From Ligilactobacillus sp. WC1T17 (GTDB lineage: Bacteria; Bacillota; Bacilli; Lactobacillales; Lactobacillaceae), in contig FOCC01000001.1 in the NCBI GenBank assembly GCA_900110005.1, positions 50,427 through 114,426 on the forward strand: DNA of 64,000 bases, in the 5' to 3' direction. The notes under the pieces are model-generated. The model was not told the origin of the DNA. It searched no databases and saw only the letters and a program-made list of their open reading frames with translations. Below are positions 62,934 to 64,000 of the stretch, piece after piece; the stretch's first letter is position 1, and every line of letters starts with the position of its first letter. Both the position numbers and the translations under genes were made by a program.

Positions 62934-63641
62934 TTATTCAGCGTCTGGATTTCTCAAATAGTAACCGACACCACGGCGGGTAACGAGCCATGTCGGCCGG
63001 CTCGGCGTATCTTCAATCTTTTCTCTTAAGCGTCTTACAGTAACATCGACCGTCCGAACATCGCCAAAGTAGTCATAACCCCAAACCGTCTGCAACAGGT
63101 GTTCACGGGTCATAACTTGGCCTAAATGCTGCGCCAAGTAGTATAATAATTCAAACTCCCGGTGCGTCAATTCAATTTTTTCACCATTTTTAGAAACCAT
63201 ATAGGCCTCAGGATGAATCGTTAAATTACCAATTTCAATATCAGCATTTTCTTCCGTTTCGGCCTGATTATTGGCCACTGTTGCCTGCCGGCGCAGGTTG
63301 GCTTTTACACGGGCAACTAATTCGCGGTTGGAAAAAGGCTTAGTGACATAATCATCTGCCCCCATCTCCAGGCCTAAAACCTTATCAATTTCAGCATCCT
63401 TGGCTGTAACCATGATAATCGGCATATCATGCGTTTTACGAACTTCACGGGCTACCTCTAAGCCGTCGATTTTAGGCAGCATCAAGTCTAAAATAATCAA
63501 ATCAGGCGAAATCTCTTCAACCTGTTTTAAGGCTTCTTCACCGTCATAAGCAGTATAAACATCGTAGCCTTCCTTGGTCAAATTAAACTTAATGATATCT
63601 GAAATTGGCTTTTCATCATCAACAACTAAAATCTTCTTCAT
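62934..63641 (-). CDS. walR: WalR (YycF/VicR), essential response regulator
   Basis: 235 residues of the OmpR type. The receiver domain has [16 protein letters not shown], the phosphoacceptor in [20 protein letters not shown], and the lysine in [15 protein letters not shown]. The winged helix domain ends [31 protein letters not shown]. It is the first gene of walRKHIJ-htrA. Its start follows GAGGAAG. Confidence 0.98.
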   Translation of the reverse strand: MKKILVVDDEKPISDIIKFNLTKEGYDVYTAYDGEEALKQVEEISPDLIILDLMLPKIDGLEVAREVRKTHDMPIIMVTAKDAEIDKVLGLEMGADDYVTKPFSNRELVARVKANLRRQATVANNQAETEENADIEIGNLTIHPEAYMVSKNGEKIELTHREFELLYYLAQHLGQVMTREHLLQTVWGYDYFGDVRTVDVTVRRLREKIEDTPSRPTWLVTRRGVGYYLRNPDAE

Positions 63642-63720
63642 AATACTTCCTCTTTCAATTCCAATTCAAATAAATAACGTGTATAGCAGGATGTCTGCTG
63701 TGATATTCGCAGGTGTACCA
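63642..63720 (-). promoter_or_regulatory. walR leader
   Basis: Between the walR start and the repeat block only about 80 bases remain. TATACA near 63683-63688 on the minus strand could be a -10. No cleaner promoter is visible, so the promoter may overlap the repeats. Confidence 0.3.
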
Positions 63721-63886
63721 CTGGTCATACGAAGCCTAAGCGCTCTGTTTTGCACCCTGGTTTAGTACGGCAAAACTTCGCATGAGCCTAGCGCTAAGGA
63801 CCTGAAGGCTAGGAGGGGTCAAGCCCCTCGCGTCGCCATCAGGCCAAGCTTAGCGTACGGCTCATAAGCGCTCAATTTTGCACCCT
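63721..63886. repeat. structured intergenic repeat (copy C, with a truncated right end before it)
   Basis: 63724-63757 repeats the right end of copy A. A full unit follows from about 63760, with paired arms ATGAGCC (63782) and GGCTCAT (63859), CGCTAAG (63792) and CTTAGCG (63849), CCTGA (63801) and TCAGG (63839), and GAGGGG (63813) and CCCCTC (63824). It ends TTTTGCACCCTGG, where copy D begins. Confidence 0.88.
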
Positions 63887-64000
63887 GGTTTTAGTCGGGC
63901 TTTTAATCGCATGGGCTTAGTGACAAGGAACTACTCCTCGGGGGCTTACAGCCCCGCTTCGTCGCAGTCCAGCTTGTCATACAGCCCATAACCGCTCCCA
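63887..64000. repeat. structured intergenic repeat (copy D, runs off window end)
   Basis: Head-to-tail with copy C. Arms ATGGGCT (63911) and AGCCCAT (63983), GACAAG (63922) and CTTGTC (63973), and GGGGC (63941) and GCCCC (63951) occupy the same places as in copy C but with different bases. It ends ATAACCGCTCCCA at the window edge. Confidence 0.88.

Noticed and set aside
63700..64000. tRNA genes or a large structural RNA
   Set aside because: GC-rich hairpins drew attention, but there is no cloverleaf or T-loop pattern; the segments match the intergenic repeat at 54.4 kb.

Overview
The window looks like chromosomal DNA of a low-GC Gram-positive lactic acid bacterium of the family Lactobacillaceae. 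The evidence is the walRKHIJ-htrA-rlmH order, the wzd-wze-wzh capsule regulators, the fructose PTS operon fruR-fruK-fruA, alsS-alsD, LPXTG pili with a class C sortase, and canonical CcpA (cre) operators. I cannot name the species. No tRNA, rRNA, CRISPR array, intact transposase or phage gene was seen.

Layout. (1) 1-16,565, minus strand: an exopolysaccharide (EPS) locus. The conserved 5' modules (wzd, wze, wzh, a CapD/FlaA1 dehydratase, a PglD-type acetyltransferase and the priming sugar transferase) have ordinary base composition. From about 10,950 down to 1 it becomes very AT-rich: glycosyltransferases, a WbsX-like enzyme and a Wzy polymerase. Four genes here are broken, including an acyltransferase cut by a nine-G tract. 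No flippase is visible. (2) 16,859-32,287: central metabolism. It holds a lipoprotein, the fructose PTS operon, an Lrp regulator with aspartase, acetoin genes, a UPF0210/ACT pair, and an AraC-ROK-esterase-MFS sugar locus with a canonical cre site. (3) 32,416-35,511: NAD salvage (pncB with its regulator nrtR) and two small unknown genes. (4) 35,549-40,018: a 4.5-kb AT-rich island between two perfect 39-bp direct repeats. (5) 40,051-42,970: queH, a small membrane protein, a broken cupin gene, a LysR regulator and fragments. (6) 43,218-50,554: a pilus operon whose tip adhesin is frameshifted. (7) 51,216-56,335: ilvE, a universal stress protein, a deoxynucleoside kinase, a deoxyribosyltransferase, a VOC protein, prolyl aminopeptidase and rlmH. 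(8) 56,419-56,563: a cluster of DnaA boxes. (9) 56,675-63,641: htrA-walJIHKR, followed by structured repeats to the window end.

The most exciting object is the island at 35.5-40.0 kb. On the minus strand it encodes a 19-residue peptide ending in Asn with a strong ribosome binding site, then a terminator-like hairpin, a ThiF/MccB-type adenylating enzyme, an oligopeptide-binding-like protein without a signal peptide (its N-terminus split off by a frame change), and an MFS exporter. An Rgg-type regulator lies divergently. This is the architecture of a microcin C-like peptide-nucleotide (Trojan-horse) antibiotic. The precursor and the intracellular binding-protein-like gene look unusual. A second notable object is a family of intergenic repeats that fold into long hairpins whose arms change together between copies.
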